Assembly (NCBI GenBank): GCA_914767715.1
Contig: OU612068.1
Location: 34,162,001 to 34,226,000 of the forward strand
Length of the DNA stretch: 64,000 bases
Source of the DNA: Membranipora membranacea
Taxonomy: Eukaryota; Bryozoa; Gymnolaemata; Cheilostomatida; Membraniporidae
Reading direction: 5' to 3'
Of this stretch, positions 48,685-61,316 are shown in pieces. The notes under the pieces are model-generated. The model did no database searches. It saw nothing but the letters and a program-made list of their open reading frames with translations, and had not been told where the DNA came from. The translations under genes and the position numbers were made by a program. Numbering within the stretch: the first letter of the stretch is position 1; the number at the start of each line of letters is the position of its first letter.

Positions 48685-49725
48685 CACTACCGTTAGAAAC
48701 AATCTATGTATCGCAACTTGTAAAGGCAGTTCAGGAATCATCTATTGTGACCAACATTGGAGTTGTGTCCACCTGGAATTCGAATCATAGTGGAAGCACG
48801 ACTCTCTCTATGATTTGTGAAAACCACAGACTGAAAGACGTTCATTCCATTGTACAACAATCAAAGTTTGCTAATGATACTCATCCCATTTACGAGGTCA
48901 TCTTATTCCAATGTTTTAAGGCTAATGATTCATTTGGCGCTGCAACCACGTAGCTTGATTGAAATGGCAAATTGCAAAAGGCAAAAGGCAAAAGGCAAAT
49001 TGAAATGTAGTTAATACTTGCCACAGGTGTTTGTATGTAGTCGATCTATTCATAATATATGGAGGAGATTGGGCAACATCCCTCTTTGTATTGACGCTAC
49101 ATTTACTAAGAGAATTCCTCTCATATATGAACATTAAATTATATATTATTGTATGCATTGCCGAGTTTACAACCTTGTTAATGGCTCATTATTGCTCAAG
49201 CGATGTACATACTTGCCTGAAATGTGTTATTGTGTAATTTTTCATCGCACATTGCAGTCATAACATAGTATCAGTTTTTGCTGCATTCTTTTATAATGGT
49301 CAATTAATTGACACTTACGGATTTACAAATTTGACTCTGCCTTAAAGCCTAAAGAACTATCAAACATTATATCATAATCATATCGATAGCCTTCAGAATC
49401 TTATCGTGCCACCAATTTTTTTGCATAATATTCACATAAAAATAAAAAAATCGTACAAAATTATGACATCCAAGAGTTGAATTGTTACAAAAAATAGATT
49501 AATTGTAGAAAAAGGTTATCAAATATTATGAAGAAAAATATCAAAGTAACTCCTGAGATTTTGCACTCAATCCTGTATCCTGAATAAATTGATCAAAATA
49601 AATAATATTCCAAAATATTGCTTTACAGCGCAATGCGTGCAAATGTGAAGATCATGGTGAGTAAAATTGCACAGCATAGCTTTCCAGTTTTGAAGTATCT
49701 CAATAGAATCAAGAGCGGTCATCAA

Positions 49726-49731
49726 TTTATT
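49726..49731 (-). promoter_or_regulatory. Candidate polyadenylation signal of the GPCR gene
   Basis: AATAAA on the minus strand, about 440 nt after the GPCR stop codon at 50172-50170. This rests on the hexamer alone. Confidence 0.4.
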
Positions 49732-49820
49732 GAAAGAGTCATAGAATATTGCTAATAGTTTTCTCACATCACATTTAGGGATGTATAGTCGCTTACCAAA
49801 CTTGACTTAGTGCAGCTTAA

Positions 49821-49930
49821 TCTGACTCTATCTGACTCTATCTGACTCTATCTGACTTAATCTGACTCTATCTGACTCTATCTGACTTAATCTGACTCTA
49901 TCTGACTCTATCTGACTTTATCTGACTTAG
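49821..49930. repeat. 10-bp tandem array, eleven units with a 30-bp higher-order pattern
   Basis: Eleven decamers of TCTGACTCTA occur. Every third or so unit ends TTAA instead of TCTA, giving an overlying 30-bp periodicity, which suggests duplication of a three-unit block. Confidence 0.9.
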
Positions 49931-50169
49931 TGAAGGTACATGCAACTACAATATTAAAAAAAATTCACAAGCAATTAGAAAATAGGGTTTCCCATCTATC
50001 ATTGTGAAAAATATGACAGTCAATAGTTTTTAGTCAATAAAGGAAATTAATACACAGTTATAAAAAGAAAATAGACAAAAAATTGCCGCCTTGTACCATT
50101 TTGATGACTGCACACAGATTTCTGACTATCTGAGCACTGTCTGATCGTATGGTTATGGGAGTTACCCTC

Positions 50170-53100
50170 TCAGACTGCAGTGCCTGTCTCAGTGCCAGCG
50201 CTCATATGTGATGTATGTGACATCTTACGAGAGTGATTTCCATTCATCATTGTCAAGTGCTACAAAATAAACATATGCATAGTGTGTGGTAATTTTATCT
50301 TCTATCATCAAGATTTCCAGTTTTCTACCGCTGTCAGATTTTATATTTCTCTTGAAGGAGTGTGAAAGCAATGGATTTTTTGTTAGTTGTGATACTCTGA
50401 GTATTCTTTAGGCTTCTCTTATCTGAGAAATGATATGGGAAGTCAAGAGAGGGTTATCAGTGAAAATGTATATAAGATCATGTTCAGTTTCAAATAATAG
50501 TATGATAATATGAATGTACATTACCAAAGCAAAACTATATTATACAAAACTAGCTGCTATAGCTGTTGTATGGTTGTTAAGTTTTTTTGCAACATTATGA
50601 ATCTGTTGAACACTTTTTCAGAAAACTGCTGTTTCATCACAAATATAAATGGCGCCAAGCTGTTATCTGTTACAACGTTGCTTAGCTTTCTTGCACACTC
50701 TCAACAAATTATAAGCAGTGTTCTACTTGAAAAAAAAGGATACTAAAATCATATTCTAAACAATAAAAGCTTGCTTAGATATCAGCATTACGACGAGATG
50801 TTTGTATTCTGGAGTTGACTGCTTACAGTATTGAGTGCTGTTTTGATTGAGTCATATATTTTCACCTGGAGAGGCGAGCAGCTCCAATGGAGAGTCTGAC
50901 AAATCAATACAAAATTATGGCAATCTTTTTGGATCATTGGACTAGGCATTTTGGACTACTATATCCTAAAACCTTGAACATTATTCACTGTCAACAAACG
51001 TTCGGCAACACTAAAAGGAGTAGGAGAAAGCTTAAAAAAAGGCTGTCATTGTAATATCGAGTTTGAGATGTGGGAGTGTATGTTCAGATAATCCGACAAA
51101 CAGGATTTGACATTGAGAAGACAAAAATAGTGCCAAAACATTCCAAAGTAAATAGGCACCAAGAAATGTCACATTAGAAATTGATTAGATTCTATAATCT
51201 TCTATATCATGCAGGGACAGGGTGTTTACTAACTAAGACATTTAATTCACCTTACTGCCAGCTAATATAAGACAAGACATGACTATTAACTAATTCTACA
51301 TAGTTTCAGCAAAAAATAATTCCCCTAGTTTTTGCATCTTTAAGCGGATATAGCCACTGGAACCTCATCGATTGAAACCATAGTCAATTGGCAGTCATGT
51401 ATATTGATGCCATCTTTATGAGGAATGTGAGAAAAAAAAACATATCTCATATAGATTGACTGGTAAGGTGCTCAGCTCAGACAAACAAGCTTCAAGGTTA
51501 AAAAAACACATTTGGGCCAAGTAATTGCTTTTACTAATCGGTTGCCAATATTTTCTTTGGAAACATTTGAAACGGGAGATCGGAAATACCCGCATATAAT
51601 GATAAGGCAATGTGTTCGTGTCTCAAACTTCTATTGAAAGCGGGGCACTGCCACCACCACCTCTAATTTGTTACATTTCTAACTTTTTGCAATACCATCA
51701 AACATGCCAATTTTCCTTCTATGCAAACATACCACAGTGTAAATTGGTGCCAATTGAATGCTGCCACTTGAATGGAAATTCAATTTGCTAAATTTTGCAA
51801 AATGTTAAATCAATAATGGTTTTAACTAGCTATTCCAGAAGCTGCAAGTATTAGGATACTATTTTTGTTCTTATTTTGCACTTAATTGTGTACTTTTTAT
51901 AAGATGGATCCCCATAACGGAGTCTTCTATATTTAGAATGAAGTGTGCGTGTCCAGACCCAAGTCAATTACTATCATCCTTCACACAACTTATTTCTACT
52001 GTGTATTTCTACTAAAGAACCAGGAAAAAGACATGTTTTCCAATAGGGATCCAGTCAATTTTCCTATGGCCTCATTTTTTTCATTCTCAAATTTGGTTAC
52101 CTTTCATCATTCATTGAAAATTTTTATGAGATGTAACACACTCCCCCCCCCCCCTCGAGACCCCCCACCTCAGGACCCCCGATATGATCCTGCAAGCCTC
52201 TTGATTATCTGAGCACAACAAAATATATAATTACCTCAGATTGTGTGACGCAGACTGATGAAGCTCTCGACGATCTGTATCTGAATGTCTCTGATCTCAG
52301 CTGCTTCCATTTTTTTATTAACGCTGATCTCACCTCCCCATTGAAGAAACAAAATAGTACTGACACAAACATACCCTGTATAAAAATAAAATAGTACTGA
52401 CACAAACATACCCTGTATTAAAATACAATCACTACAATGAGCGTATATCCATGTATAAATCTTACATGAGGGATGATAAAGCTGTTTGGTCTGAAGCAGT
52501 AAGCGGAGGATGTGTGCAGACTGCAGTGCATGTGAGGTGATGATACGGCAGCGCTGGCTGTTTGCTGGGATCGCTCTAACAGAGAAGTACTCAGTAAAGA
52601 CAGCACAGTTAACGAGTGAGGATAGATCTACTGACCTGAGCTACTTGTAGGCAGGCATTAGTGATCCTGTATGCGAGGTTAGCATGGGGAGATTTCTGAA
52701 GATCAGGTGCCCATATAAACAGTATGCTTGTGATACTCAACAAAGGCAATAACACTACCGTGGCCTTCATAGCTTTCCTGAGAAAAAATCAAGGTGACGG
52801 TTTGTATGATGTTTGACGGGGTCAATGCCGATCATTTTCCATAAATCGGAAGCAGTAGAAAACACTTATAGCACAAGGGGGAACAACTGCAACAAAAGCG
52901 TGTCCCTTGTTTGCAGCCAGAGCTTCAAAAAACGCATAACTAAAATTTTCAGCAGATCTCCTCCTCTCACATTTCCGTTGACGCCACAATCCATTCAATC
53001 CACAATATTTAATATAGCTGTAATTCTAAATGTTAAACCAAAGAGTTGTAAAGAAATCCTCGGTCGCTCATGTCCCTGGATCGTTCAGGGGAGGTACGCA

Positions 53101-56100
53101 TTATCATGGAATGTTCATGGAGCTAGAGTCTCCTTTTTCTGCTAAAGCATTTCACATTCTTAGAGAATTTTCCGCCCACTCATGTGACCATTTGAGGTTA
53201 AATTGGTTTTGAGGACTAAAGCATAGTAGTGGACAGAACTATATGTGATAACGTGAAACTTGCTGACTAAAGTAAAGCAGCGTTTACCCTATTGTAGAAG
53301 GTGTCAGAATTGTAACATGTCGATTCCTGCCACTAAAACAATACAATACAATTTCAATCAAATATCACATTACTTGTGAATCCATCAGGGGGCTCAGATA
53401 ATGGGCCCCTAATAAGAATTAATGGCCCTAAAATTAGATCTAATAGGCTCTATATACATTCTTGATCATAGACTGTTGTTCCATCAATCAACTCAAGAAC
53501 AATGCAATCCCACAGCCACTTTCACTTTATTTGTATGTAAGAAAAACTGCAAGTTAGCAAGGCTTATACCCTGTTTCTTCTTTTTTTCACTTAATTATTA
53601 ACCATATTTGTAAAACAGTTGAAGCTGATGAAAATTTGATTATTGAATGTATGCTGTTCATTTTTAGTGACATAAGAAGTGTAAAGTAGGTGTTAGGTAT
53701 CCAGTCAAGCATTTTTGATCCAATCTAATTTCCAACGTCAAGCATCTTTCTGCAGATTGACAATTAGATTAGAGAGGGTGTGCTCTTTACACCGGCGGAA
53801 CAAAGCTCTACTGCCTCAACATTCTTACATATATGACCTCTATGCTTTGCCGACAATGCAACTAAGAACTCAGAATATATAAACTAATGTGCCTTAAAGG
53901 AAATATCAGTCCGGGAGCTATCATCACATCTATTATTCTAGCAATTCATTCACTGGGCAGGAATGATTATTTCTGAGATTCATTCAGCCGTCTTTATCAT
54001 TCGGTGGAGATATTAAAATGGCGTACCTGATTTGAACGTGCTCATCAGTGCTGACAGCGTGAAGCTTGGTGATGAGAATTCTTATAATGCAGATCAGAAA
54101 TATCAAGTTTGCCTAAAATAACAAGGAAAACAATGTCACTATGAAATATCTGTGCACTGGAATGCCACTCACATTTGTGTAGAGTGCCTGGATGGCTAAA
54201 TATAGCACAAAATACAAGCAATGTCTCAGAAATAGAAACAGGGTTACACATTGTTTGTTTTGCATGGCATATATTGCATATTTTGATATGTCAAGTCAAC
54301 TCCGAATGGAACTTGCATGCATTTTTTGACATAAATCATCAGTTTATCATGTAGATATACCATCTGTACTACACCATAGATATACGCTTATTAGGTCTAC
54401 CAGCTCGTGATCTCTCACCAATAAATGGTAGGAAAGGTCAAACAGTATCGAGAATCAGGCGTAAGGCAATATGTGGGGGACGGAAGATAACTAATAAACG
54501 GATTCACAAGTGCTCTTTTTGTAAATTGTTTGCCTCATAAAATCTAACATTTACTGGTGTAAGGGTAATTCTTCATTAAATACATGACATTTAGATGGGA
54601 TACAAGTTTTCGTACATCGTGTACGTATGTACCCATCAGCTCATTACATAGGCTATTTTCCCTGGATCATTACACGATTCAATTGCAAATCAGGACTAAT
54701 TATCGTTTAGCCTCATGATCTTTACTTTTTACTAGATTGCGGGTATCGGCGTTGCTGTTACTGTCAGAACTTCTCACTGTTTAGCTTGCACTCGCAAACT
54801 GTGTGATTTCATTTTGTTCCATGTCTCGAAACAACGTCATAGCCGCACCTTTAATTGTGACAATAATTATGTCATCCATTGACGGTAGTCATCAGTTAAA
54901 AATTCTTTGACATCCTCTTGCAGACATCAGTTTAAAATATTGAATTAATATGTCTAGAAATATGAACAGTTGTGCCAGCTTGTGAATTGTTTTGACTAAA
55001 TTTCTAACGGTATGAAACATAATTTTCCTAAATGTTTCTCAGTGCAAATGGTCAGTATGCGGCCAGATAAATTCTCGAACACCAATCCGCTGAGAGTACT
55101 TGCTATTATTTATTGTCACGGAATGTTGTTTAGTTTTTATCTCTGCTATTAGACAGCGTAGGTGTTTTGACCTGGCTAGGCCATAGGCAGCTAATAGCCG
55201 TCCAAAATTGTGATATTCATCCTTACTCAGTGATGCAATGTATGTCTGCCGTTGATAATGTATGATCACAGAGTAAGGATATATCCTTACTCTGTGGTAT
55301 GATACTCAATGTAAGTCTGCCGTTGATAATGTATGATACTCAATGTAACAATTATGAATTATAACTTTTATATCAATGATTTGATCAAATGACAGTCCTA
55401 ATACAGATGACCTGTTCATGATGTCATAAAATTTCTCAAATCAGAGATGTTATAATATCTGCTTATAGAAACTGATCTGAAAATAGGGCATATAAAGATA
55501 TTCTCTAGAGTGCAAGTCAAAGCAATCGATGTTTTTGTAGCACAGTTTTCCTTCCTGTTGTCAATTATCTTGTCCATGGCTGTCAGTAAAAGCCTTTTGT
55601 CTTCAGAAAATAAAATACAATCCGAAGCAGCGTACTGCACATTGCGCATATTATGGTGATGGTCACTTCTTATTACCAACTATCTAGTTGGAAACAGATT
55701 AGAAATAATAATAGCTACATGTAAAGAACTGAACTGGACCTCTGTTTATTCATGTCACCAAAACAACGGCCGGTTTAGCTGATTTCAGTCTGAGATGACT
55801 TACCGCTACTGCGATACAGATTGGAGCCATTATTATAGCAAAGAAAGGTGTCGCTGTAAAGTTTCTCCAGCACATCTGCTCGTCATGGTAGTAATGTGCA
55901 CATAATGCCCATATTATCGTGAATACTCCAGGTATTCCTGTAACATACAGTACTAACTTATTACCTATCCTCATACCGTAACAGTGGAATATTTTGATGT
56001 CTGCTGTCCACTGTGCTCATTGCGCAATGCTGCCAATGTGTTCATTAGGAACATTTATAGCTCATTATGTGATTGCTACACTGCCTACACCCTGCCATCA

Positions 56101-59100
56101 TGTATGGATACAATGCATAGTAGAATGTATGTGTTTCTTTTTTGGCAAGTGGTCCTGGATATACGGCAGTTACTATCTGTTTGTAGAATACATTGGTTCA
56201 GAAAGTAGTTTGTTATCTAAAAGCTTTCCAGGTAAGAAAGCAGTTCAGATCCTGTTTAGACGATTGGGGTTTAGAGCCAAATATAAAAGTCGAGCAGAGC
56301 CGCCCTATCGGGTTGTTCTACTTTATTTCTTGATTAAGATCCCTGATGACTGGACAGGATTTGAATTAAATGAGAAGAGAAACAAAGAAACAAACACACT
56401 GACACTGACACACTGAACTGGAAAATTTCACTATGATAATAAATGAGTAATTTCACACAGAAGCAAAATTGACCTCTTCAATCTATTGGTCACTTGTGAA
56501 ACCAGGCAGCCTGACATATCAATAAAATGTAACAAAACTGCACTAAATAATCCACTGGCACAAACTGCACCTAGGATCGCGCTCATATTGACTGGCTAAT
56601 GGAGGGGGGCAAGAGTCTTGGGGCCCAGATTAGTGACTGGGGTAAACTCACCCCATCCTATGCTGTAGAAGAGCCAATAGGGCGTTGAGCTACTAAACAC
56701 TGCTATCGAGATACGACTGATTAGGAATAATCCTTCCACAAACGCCCAGAATATATTCGTCATTGTTACATAATTCAGCAAAGCAAACATCAGCTTGCAC
56801 GACCAGCTCTGAAATAGAAAAATGATGTCAATTATCACACCTTGATTAAGTAAGACAGAGGTGAATCCGTCAATCAAAAGAAACAACTAACACAAAACTT
56901 TAATTTGTCGTGGGATCGAGAGGAATGTTTTGGAGCATCTCATCAGCCATGATGCTTTACTTTATCTGCTCAATTCAGCGAAGAAACTTGAAGATTGTAG
57001 ACTGATATGCATTTATACAATTTACTGTATAAATAACTCAATTATATTCATGAGTTGTAAATTAGAGTTATTTATTGTAAATATTTTAGAGATTTTGATA
57101 TTGAAGTGCGTATTTGGCTGGTCTCATTGATATGAGCACTGAGTATATTATGGAGTCAGGTACAACTACAAACTGATCTGAATAGAAGCGATATTTACAT
57201 TCTTCTGGATATTTTTGCAAAGATCTTCCTAATTAAACTATTAACCTTGTTTTAATTTATACATTATTTCTGGTCAAACGGCATTGAAGAGCAATGAATT
57301 CGGTGTTGGGCTGAAAAAAATTGTTCTGATATACGGATATTGCTGTATAAAGGCATTTATCAGCAGAACTCTTCGCCGCATAACAAAGTACAGTGTGCGG
57401 TTTTTTGTAAAAATGTCGGCTAATTTTGGGGTTGACCTATAGATGAAAAAAGCTGTATGTTATTTAGCCGGTGAGGATATTATTGATTAAATATTTATAA
57501 CAGCAACAAGATCTCTCAAACTTTGGTAAATTATGTAATTAATTATACAGCTCACTGCTCACTGCTATGATTAATCCACGCTAACTACAACTGATAGCCC
57601 TAGCCCTAGATTATCTGTATAAAAAATAAGAGAACTGTGACTTCCTCTGACCAAGAGATCACAATACGCTTATGCTATATTTTCTTTCATTTCTGGTTGT
57701 TGGTGTTGCCTAGGTTATTACCTTTCCATATGAAATAACGGCAGTAGAAATTTGAACCTGCAAAGAATTACACCCCACCTGAGTAGACCGTGACGGTCTG
57801 ACAGAGCTATTTATAGTCGCCCGCTGACCTCTGACCTCTGTGTTATCATACTTACATAACCGAGGTAGGATTTTTTGGAGTCTGTCTCTTCGATCATTTC
57901 CTGTTCCTCCAGGGTGAAGTCTACTGTTACAAACGGCTCAAATATTATAATATGTAGTATACACTGGATCATTAACGATATAACTAGATTCTTATGTATG
58001 TGTACCCTGGGACACTGAAGTGATCTAAAAAAAAAATATATCATTGAAATTAAAAAAACAGCCATCATGTAAACAGATATAATAGACTTGACATTACTGC
58101 TATCTGACTTAATATCAATCTGGCTGACTTGAGAAACGGATATTATGAAGGGTGCAAAAAATTGAGGGTTTCTTGGTGTATTTTGTAGCCCCTTTATCAT
58201 GTTTGACAACTTATCTATAAGTTCTATAAAGTGAAGACCGTTTTATCGAATCCTATATTATACATCCAATGTGTTCTGATTGTTTATGATATCGCCTTCT
58301 TCGCATAAAAAATATTGCAGGGCACTTTCACCAGTTTGAAATTGAAACCAATCTCGGAAAACGTTGATCATTATTACCTCCAATTATTAGCTTCATATAG
58401 AAGCAGACATTTTTTTGGCAATTATGAAGCTATTTCAGGGATTCAGGGTTTTGCTGAGTTGGGTCTTTTTAATATTTATTTAAACTTTTTTTAATATTTA
58501 ATTGTGTTTTACTGTGACTGCTTATACCATACTGCATAAATCAAATGACGCAGGCTAATCATGAATAAGAGAAATTAGATGGTTTTGTTTTGTACCTCAC
58601 CTTTGACTCAGCAACAAAAACAATCACATGCGTAATCGGAACAATTAGCCTGCTAGGTGAGCTATTTTTATAAACCCAAAACACATCTGAATATTATTAC
58701 ACAAATTAATTGGTCAAATGTTTTTGGCTGTCACTGATGGTTTGTATCAAGCAGCGTTTAAGTTTGGAAGGGAATTTCAATGACTAGTTGCGGGCCGACT
58801 GGAGTTGATTATAATCCAATCTTCCTACTGACAATTTTTGATTATTTAATAGGAAAAGTGAGTAATACAAAAATTGGGAATCATATGAAATTAATCCATT
58901 GCATTACATAATTACATTTATTTTGAGTTACCAGGCTCAATCAATGTCTTATTTAGACACATCATACTCCATATAAAGGTTAAATCCTGCTGACACTTTT
59001 TTCTACATGTTGTGGACTTTTCTATGCAGTTGACCTCTAGCTGCACTGCAGTACATATTTTTATTGCAAATTTATCGGAGACTCATGGCACTTAGTTATC

Positions 59101-61316
59101 TATGAATTTGTGCACAAGAATAGCAGTTTAAGTATAAATGATGAAAGTCAAAAAACTAATCCACCAATTATCATTTATGCACCTATAATATTGTCAATGA
59201 ATAAAAGAACTGTTTGCTAAGGCTGACTGCTAACTTGAGCTGTCTCTATAGGCTTTATAGTGCTACTGCAAAAGGTGACCAGAAAGGCAAATTAGACAAT
59301 CTTCAACGTTCAGTCACAAGGAATTAGATAAAAACCTCAATACACGAACTGCTTTCTTTGAGCAAGATGAACCTGCAATAAAGGTTGAGTTTTTCCGAGA
59401 TAATTATTGTCACAGTATATCAGAGAGTGGGTAAATACAATTGAGGACAGATTGTTAAAGCTGCTTTATAATGTAAAATAAAAATACAGGCTCGTAGGAA
59501 TTTGAGTTTTGGTCTGTTCAAAAAGTGGGCAGAATTCCCCTCCCATCATTGACTCCAGTTGATCCACAGTGAATAATCGACTTACTTGAACATGCAGAAT
59601 ATGAAAAGAGCTATGGTCAGCAGTATAAGAGAGGCAAAGCTGCCAAAGAAGTAGATATCACGTAGAGCATAAGCCATCCGCTCCTCCGCAGGGTTAAACA
59701 CAGAGCCGGGTACCTGGTCTAGTATGGAATCACAGTCTATACCATACAATGTATCTCCTGGCTGGCACTGTCAACAAATAATTCAAACATAAAAACATAG
59801 AATGGAAAAAGGCTTGCCAACAAGCAGTCTATCGAGAGCATTAGCATAAAAATAAATTCCAGAATTGTTCTAAATCTGTAAATTGCATCAATCAGTCAGA
59901 TATTTGGAATGTGTCAAATACCCTTACGTGGCTGTGTATGAGATTATATCCTTTGTCTGACAGGCAGTCGAGGAAGTTTGTTGGTCCCCAATTACCAGAA
60001 GTACAACTCCTCACTAAATCTACGTCTATCAATGATATAAATGACAGGATAAATGCATTGTCCTCATGGTATTATGTTATACTGCACTGCAGCAGGGCTA
60101 CTCATTCTGTACTTATGAGACCTTGGCATGCTTGCAAAACCAAAAGTTATTCACTGAGAGGTCGCTACTCTTTGATAATTATTGTCGGCTATGCATTGTT
60201 AGCACATAATCTTTTTATGGACGTCTTCTATGATGGGAAACCCGAGGGAACATGCTGAACTTCTACAGACAGTGTGGAAGCATAGATGGATTCTACAAAA
60301 GCTGCTGCTTGCTGTACTAAAATGCGGTGCGTGATACCACTATCATCAACTGAACATGTGTATACCACTATCATCAACTGAACATGTATATATATTTATA
60401 TAAATATATGAATATGCAAAAATTTAATGCTGTATACACGGATGTCTAGAAAGAAAGGATAACAAATGGCTGCAGGCTGGTATACAGAAGCAGATCGAGC
60501 TGTAATTTGGTGCACAGTTTATTCATACCTGCTGACTCTGTAATAAAATGTGCATAAATATATAACTCATTTTATAAGGATTTTGCAAATGTCCACCTAG
60601 ACCTTCATTTTCTGCTGGACTCCAGACAATTTCATCTAATTTGATATGATAAGCATTTGGAAGTATAGAGCAGGTCACAACCACAAACACAGTATCATGG
60701 CTAATAGGATGTATATTTTGTTAGTAGTGATAATAATGAGTATATAACTTCCTTTGTGTCGATTAATGACAGAAATAGTTAACTACTAATTATATCTGAA
60801 ATCTACCTGGATACGTGAGCCCAGAAATATTCGGACATCTATGTATGGAGTCCTGGTTTGAGAATGTGAATGGCCAACAATTTGCCCCATCATACTCGGG
60901 CTCACATCCATTGGCTGCTACTTTTTGTAAGTCTGTAAAAAAACAAATACTTCCAATACATCAATGAGCAAAGACACACCTCAATTATCTGTGAGACTAT
61001 GCTCATCATAAAGAATACATCTTCCCTCAAAGAGGAAAAATAGGCAATATCAGACACAATTATAGCTTTATAAGTAGAACGCCCAGAAACAGAAACAGAA
61101 CATGTACTCACGGTCATGATCTGTTATATTTAAATAAGCCATGTCGTCAGTAAATTCCAGCCAGCTGTAATATAGGCAGTCCTTCTCTTCAGTATCTGTA
61201 GTTTGAAACACCTTGTCTGTGAGAGATGTGCCGATTTTATCCACTAAACATGAACGTTTGGGCTCAAAATGACAGGGGTCAATTTCATAATAATAGTCAC
61301 CGTCATAGTCAGCCAT
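50170..61316 (-). CDS. Class B1 (secretin-family) peptide-hormone GPCR, calcitonin/PDF-receptor-like (473 residues)
   Basis: Ten minus exons: 61316-61112, 60932-60807, 59757-59586, 58024-57856, 56808-56652, 55937-55804, 54112-54027, 52777-52636, 52375-52235 and 50259-50170. They total 1,422 nt in phase. The N-terminal hormone-binding domain has its conserved cysteines (EPEYDGANCWPF, RCPNISG). Seven helices follow: TM1 RDIYFFGSFASLILLTIAL; TM2 VHIHKNLVISL with His; TM3 NIFWAFVEGLFL; ECL2 MCW; TM5 NLIFLICIIRILITKL; TM6 KATVVLLPLLSI; TM7 GMFVSVLFCFFNGEV. The last exon adds a Ser/Thr-rich tail. These receptors couple to Gs and cAMP on binding peptide hormones. The QCPRVHIHKN and FCFFNGEV details favour the calcitonin/CGRP/PDF-receptor branch, with moderate confidence. 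No signal peptide is visible after the ATG at 61316, which has a good context (AAAATGG). A duplicated acceptor precedes the TM7 exon. Confidence 0.9.
52351..52424 (-). repeat. 37-bp tandem duplication spanning the intron/exon boundary of the GPCR TM7 exon
   Basis: Positions 52351-52387 and 52388-52424 are two copies of a 37-bp unit that differ at one base. On the minus strand each copy holds an ATACAG acceptor and the first 25 nt of the TM7 exon (GGTATGTTTGTGTCAGTACT and on). The acceptor next to the intact exon (exon from 52375) gives the normal GMFVSVLFCFF. Use of the other (exon from 52412) adds 37 nt and shifts the frame, with a TGA at 52238-52236. Confidence 0.9.
55268..55297. repeat. 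Perfect 30-bp palindrome inside a locally duplicated segment
   Basis: CACAGAGTAAGGATATATCC and the following CTTACTCTGTG form a perfect palindrome without a loop. On both sides lies a copy of GTCTGCCGTTGATAATGTAT, so a short block was duplicated around it. It is in the intron between GPCR exons 6 and 7. Confidence 0.85.
60334..60389. repeat. 28-bp tandem duplication
   Basis: ATACCACTATCATCAACTGA and the rest of a 28-bp unit occurs twice head-to-tail in the intron between GPCR exons 3 and 2 (genomic order). Confidence 0.85.

Larger units (their letters stand above)
48685..50169. other. Convergent 3' flanks of GLMP and the GPCR
   Basis: ATTAAA near 49134 could polyadenylate GLMP. A minus-strand AATAAA at 49731-49726 could end the GPCR transcript 440 nt after its stop. 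The 10-bp array at 49821-49930 sits just beyond. No further gene is seen. Confidence 0.5.

Noticed and set aside
55994-56416. 140-residue plus-strand frame
   Set aside because: It lies in a GPCR intron on the opposite strand, with no domain, no homology I can recognise and no adjacent exon.
59911-60258. 115-residue plus-strand frame
   Set aside because: It lies inside a GPCR intron, has no recognisable motif or splice partner, and is of a length expected occasionally by chance in 64 kb.
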